Source: Candidatus Cloacimonadota bacterium (GTDB lineage Bacteria; Cloacimonadota; Cloacimonadia; Cloacimonadales; PWNZ01). From it: a DNA stretch of 32,196 nucleotides. Below, piece after piece: positions 29,464 through 32,196 of the stretch. The notes beneath the pieces are model-generated. The model searched no databases and was not told the origin of the DNA. It saw only the letters and a list, made by a program, of their open reading frames with translations. A program made the position numbers and the translations under genes. Each line of letters begins with the position of its first letter. Position 1 is the stretch's first letter. The DNA is taken from NCBI GenBank assembly GCA_003564155.1, contig PWOA01000040.1, forward strand, positions 1 through 32,196, given 5' to 3'.

Positions 29464-29569
29464 TAATTCCTCCATACTTTAGTGTAAAGATCGGAATATC
29501 TCGTCTATAACAAACAATAATGTTATGAGAAGTTATAATTAAACAATTCATGCTAAAATGTCCAACGTA

Positions 29570-30103
29570 TTAATCAACAAAATATAACAAATAAACCAAG
29601 CCACCTACAATGGCGGTAATTAAAACCGGATCATACCACTTCATCCCACCTGAATATTGTTCCGGCAAAGATTTAAGACTAAGAGTTCGATAGTCTTTTA
29701 TCTGCCCTTCAGGATATTTTGTTACTTGGTAATTAAATCTATTGATAGTTTCCTTCTTTATCGTTCTTGAAAATATTTTCTTGTGCTCTACGATTTGAGT
29801 GATTACGTAATGTGATATAGAAATCATTAAATATTCATCCGTCGGATTTTCATACAACCGATAATTATCTTCAAATAATCTTTGTTTAAACAAATCGGTT
29901 ATAGCAGTTGTATATTTACCTGTATTGATATTCAATATAATGGGAACATCTAAACTGTATTGGCCATAGAATTTCTCAACTACCTGTATAGGGATTTGAT
30001 TATCCGTATAATAATCTTCTATGCTTGATGTAGAGACATCAAGACCGGTTAGCTGTCCCAATATTAGTAAAAGACCAAGAAATCCAACAAGATGTTTCGT
30101 CAT
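29570..30103 (-). CDS. Secreted/membrane hypothetical protein
   Basis: Signal peptide and C-terminal TM (VLITAIVGGLVYLLYF); ATG overlaps the stop of the upstream aminopeptidase by 4 nt (ATGA). Confidence 0.7.
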   Translation of the reverse strand: MTKHLVGFLGLLLILGQLTGLDVSTSSIEDYYTDNQIPIQVVEKFYGQYSLDVPIILNINTGKYTTAITDLFKQRLFEDNYRLYENPTDEYLMISISHYVITQIVEHKKIFSRTIKKETINRFNYQVTKYPEGQIKDYRTLSLKSLPEQYSGGMKWYDPVLITAIVGGLVYLLYFVD

Positions 30104-31506
30104 TTGTCTTTAAGATAAAAAACACTATAAGCTTTATAAGTTGAATAAAGATCAGCTTTTGATATTATCTCGTATGGTGCATGCATACCTAATACACCTG
30201 TACCACAATCAATTACATCAGCTCCATGAACTGCTAAAAACTTTGCAATTGTTCCTCCTCCGCCTTGATCAACCTTACCTAAAGCTCCTAATTGCCAATT
30301 AACTTGCTCTTTGTCAAAAAGACGAATAAGTTTGGCAATAAACTCTGAATGTGCATCATTTGATCCACCTTTACCTCTAACACCTGTAAATTTTGTTATA
30401 CTAACACCTTGTCCCATAATAACAGCATTATCTTTCTCGTGCACCGATGGAAAATTTGGATTTATTGCTGCATTGACATCAGCCGATAATATCTGACTAT
30501 TCATTAAAGTCTTCCTAACAGCATAACTGTCATATTGTTCTCCGTTTGTCTTTAATAACTCACAAATAAAATCTACAAACTGGGATGATCTTGCACCGGT
30601 ATTTCCTTCACTACCAACCTCTTCTTTGTCGGAAAAGAAAACTACTGATGTTCTGGAATGCTTACCGGATTTTGCAGCTAAAAGAGCTTTAAGTGAGGTA
30701 TAGGCACAGACTCTGTCATCGTGACCATAACCTGCTATCATACTTCTATCTAAACCTGTATCCCTGGCTTTTCCAGCTGGAACTAACTCTAACTCTGCAC
30801 TTAAAAGATCCGATTCTGTAATACCATAACGTTCATGTAATAACACCAAAGCTTGATATTTTACAGCTTCTTTAACACCATTATCAAGATGAGGTATTGA
30901 AGTAAATATTACATTCATTTGTGATGCATCAATAGCATCTTTAACATTTTTTTTAAGCTGGTCAGCTCCTAGGTGAGGTAATAAATCGGGCATAATAAAA
31001 ACTGGATCATCCTCTTCCTCACCTATCGTTATATTAACTAACTCGCCATCTCTTTTGATAACAACACCATGCAATGCTAAAGGTGTTGACATCCATTGAT
31101 ATTTCTTGATACCGCCATAATAATGGGTTCTCATCATACCTAAACTGGTTATAGAATCTTCATAAAGCGGATTCTGTTTAAGATCTACACGTGGTGTATC
31201 TATATGAGGTGCTACTACGTTAACTCCCTCCATGATAGGTTTATTACCTATTACAGCGGCTAACATACTTTTATTATGATAAACTGTAAATACTCGTTTA
31301 TCATTAGCTGATTTGCTCATTTCTACAAAATTATTGTTATTAAGAACTTCTCGAGTATAGTTAATAGTTTCTCTAACTGTCTTACAATTACTAAGAAAAC
31401 TCTTGTAACCTTCGGCAAAATCAAAAGCCTCTTTTTTTTCCTTTTCGGAAGAAGCTTTCCAAAAATTCGTCTTTTCGTAAATTAATTTTTCCTTTGTACC
31501 TTTCAC
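30100..31506 (-). CDS. M18 family aminopeptidase (GTG start)
   Basis: VVAPHIDTPRVDLKQNPLYED; AGYGHDDRVCAYTSLKAL; FSDKEEVGSEGNTGARS; GKVDQGGGGTIAKFLA...GVLGMHAPYE. GGAGGT before GTG. Confidence 0.92.
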   Translation of the reverse strand: MKGTKEKLIYEKTNFWKASSEKEKKEAFDFAEGYKSFLSNCKTVRETINYTREVLNNNNFVEMSKSANDKRVFTVYHNKSMLAAVIGNKPIMEGVNVVAPHIDTPRVDLKQNPLYEDSITSLGMMRTHYYGGIKKYQWMSTPLALHGVVIKRDGELVNITIGEEEDDPVFIMPDLLPHLGADQLKKNVKDAIDASQMNVIFTSIPHLDNGVKEAVKYQALVLLHERYGITESDLLSAELELVPAGKARDTGLDRSMIAGYGHDDRVCAYTSLKALLAAKSGKHSRTSVVFFSDKEEVGSEGNTGARSSQFVDFICELLKTNGEQYDSYAVRKTLMNSQILSADVNAAINPNFPSVHEKDNAVIMGQGVSITKFTGVRGKGGSNDAHSEFIAKLIRLFDKEQVNWQLGALGKVDQGGGGTIAKFLAVHGADVIDCGTGVLGMHAPYEIISKADLYSTYKAYSVFYLKDK

Positions 31507-32042
31507 GATACCTCCCATATTTACTACTATTTAACATTATGTTCAATATCTATTCAATCGTGTTAGTGTCAATTATTATTTAAATAGATACAGATCAACT
31601 TAACTCCATTGTTTTATGATATGTTAACACTGAACGTAAATCATTGATAAAGTAGTTAAGGTATACGATTATCCATAGAGTCGGTCGCTGCGTAAGCTAG
31701 TAGACTAAGATTAGTGGTGTCAATGCACTAGGAGAATGTTACCGGAAATTGTGGATCAAATGACAACACATGAACTATAGCCCGGTAAACTTACTCTGGA
31801 AATGTATCCGGACCAGCTCCGGTTAAATATTGCTCCGTACTTCACTGGATAACCTAGTCTGGAAGGCTTTAGGGTCATTTTTACTACGTTTTCCTGATTA
31901 AAGGTTTTTGAGATCTGGCTATTTCATAAATGTTCCCATACTTAATAGTTTTAACTGGATACTTATAAATTCAAATACACAATAACTAGAATACAGAGAT
32001 GTTTTTCATAATTTTTATCTCTTCTAGAATTACTTAAACTAC

Positions 32043-32109
32043 TAGCTTACCATTAGGGAGAGTAGGAGTCGAATGGTATCCGACTCCTACTCTCCCTAAT
32101 GGTAAGCTA
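32043..32109. repeat. Perfect 29-bp inverted repeat with 9-nt loop
   Basis: tagcttaccattagggagagtaggagtcg - aatggtatc - cgactcctactctccctaatggtaagcta. Confidence 0.95.
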
Positions 32110-32196
32110 TTGGTAACAGTAGTGTCTCAAATGTTGGTGTAAATTCCACCTCATTATTACCGGCTTTTAGATAAAGACCAGCTTAGCCCTTTATGG

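Noticed and set aside
31660-31930. Considered RNase P RNA, tmRNA, SRP RNA or a riboswitch
   Set aside because: Signature consensus segments of these RNAs are absent on both strands as far as I can read.
1-32196. CRISPR arrays, rRNA, tRNA, phage or IS genes
   Set aside because: No regularly spaced repeats, no rRNA-like blocks, no convincing cloverleaf, no transposase/integrase ORF.

Overview
AT-rich bacterial chromosomal window. Secreted proteins with a C-terminal NYPNPFNPxTTIxF sorting domain suggest the FCB/Cloacimonadota neighbourhood (inference only). Most of the window is housekeeping: gltX-glnS, HAD hydrolase, prepilin peptidase, DUF512 radical-SAM protein, der, plsY, purF, rfaE1, nadD, bamD-like and an M18 aminopeptidase. 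The main accessory block is 3.3-9.4 kb, a single-strand operon with an ArsR-type regulator, a Cys-rich AhpD/CMD-like protein, an ACR3 arsenite transporter, a PF03773-type permease, a small CPKC thioredoxin, a lipoprotein that looks like a SurA_N-thioredoxin fusion, an ArsF-like anchored CxxC protein and an ArsG/CcdA-like membrane protein. I read it as an arsenic-linked transmembrane thiol relay. The right edge (about 31.5-32.2 kb) has no ORF and carries a perfect 29-bp inverted repeat with a 9-nt loop. I found no CRISPR array, rRNA or confident tRNA. All family calls come from reading the sequence; no database search was run.
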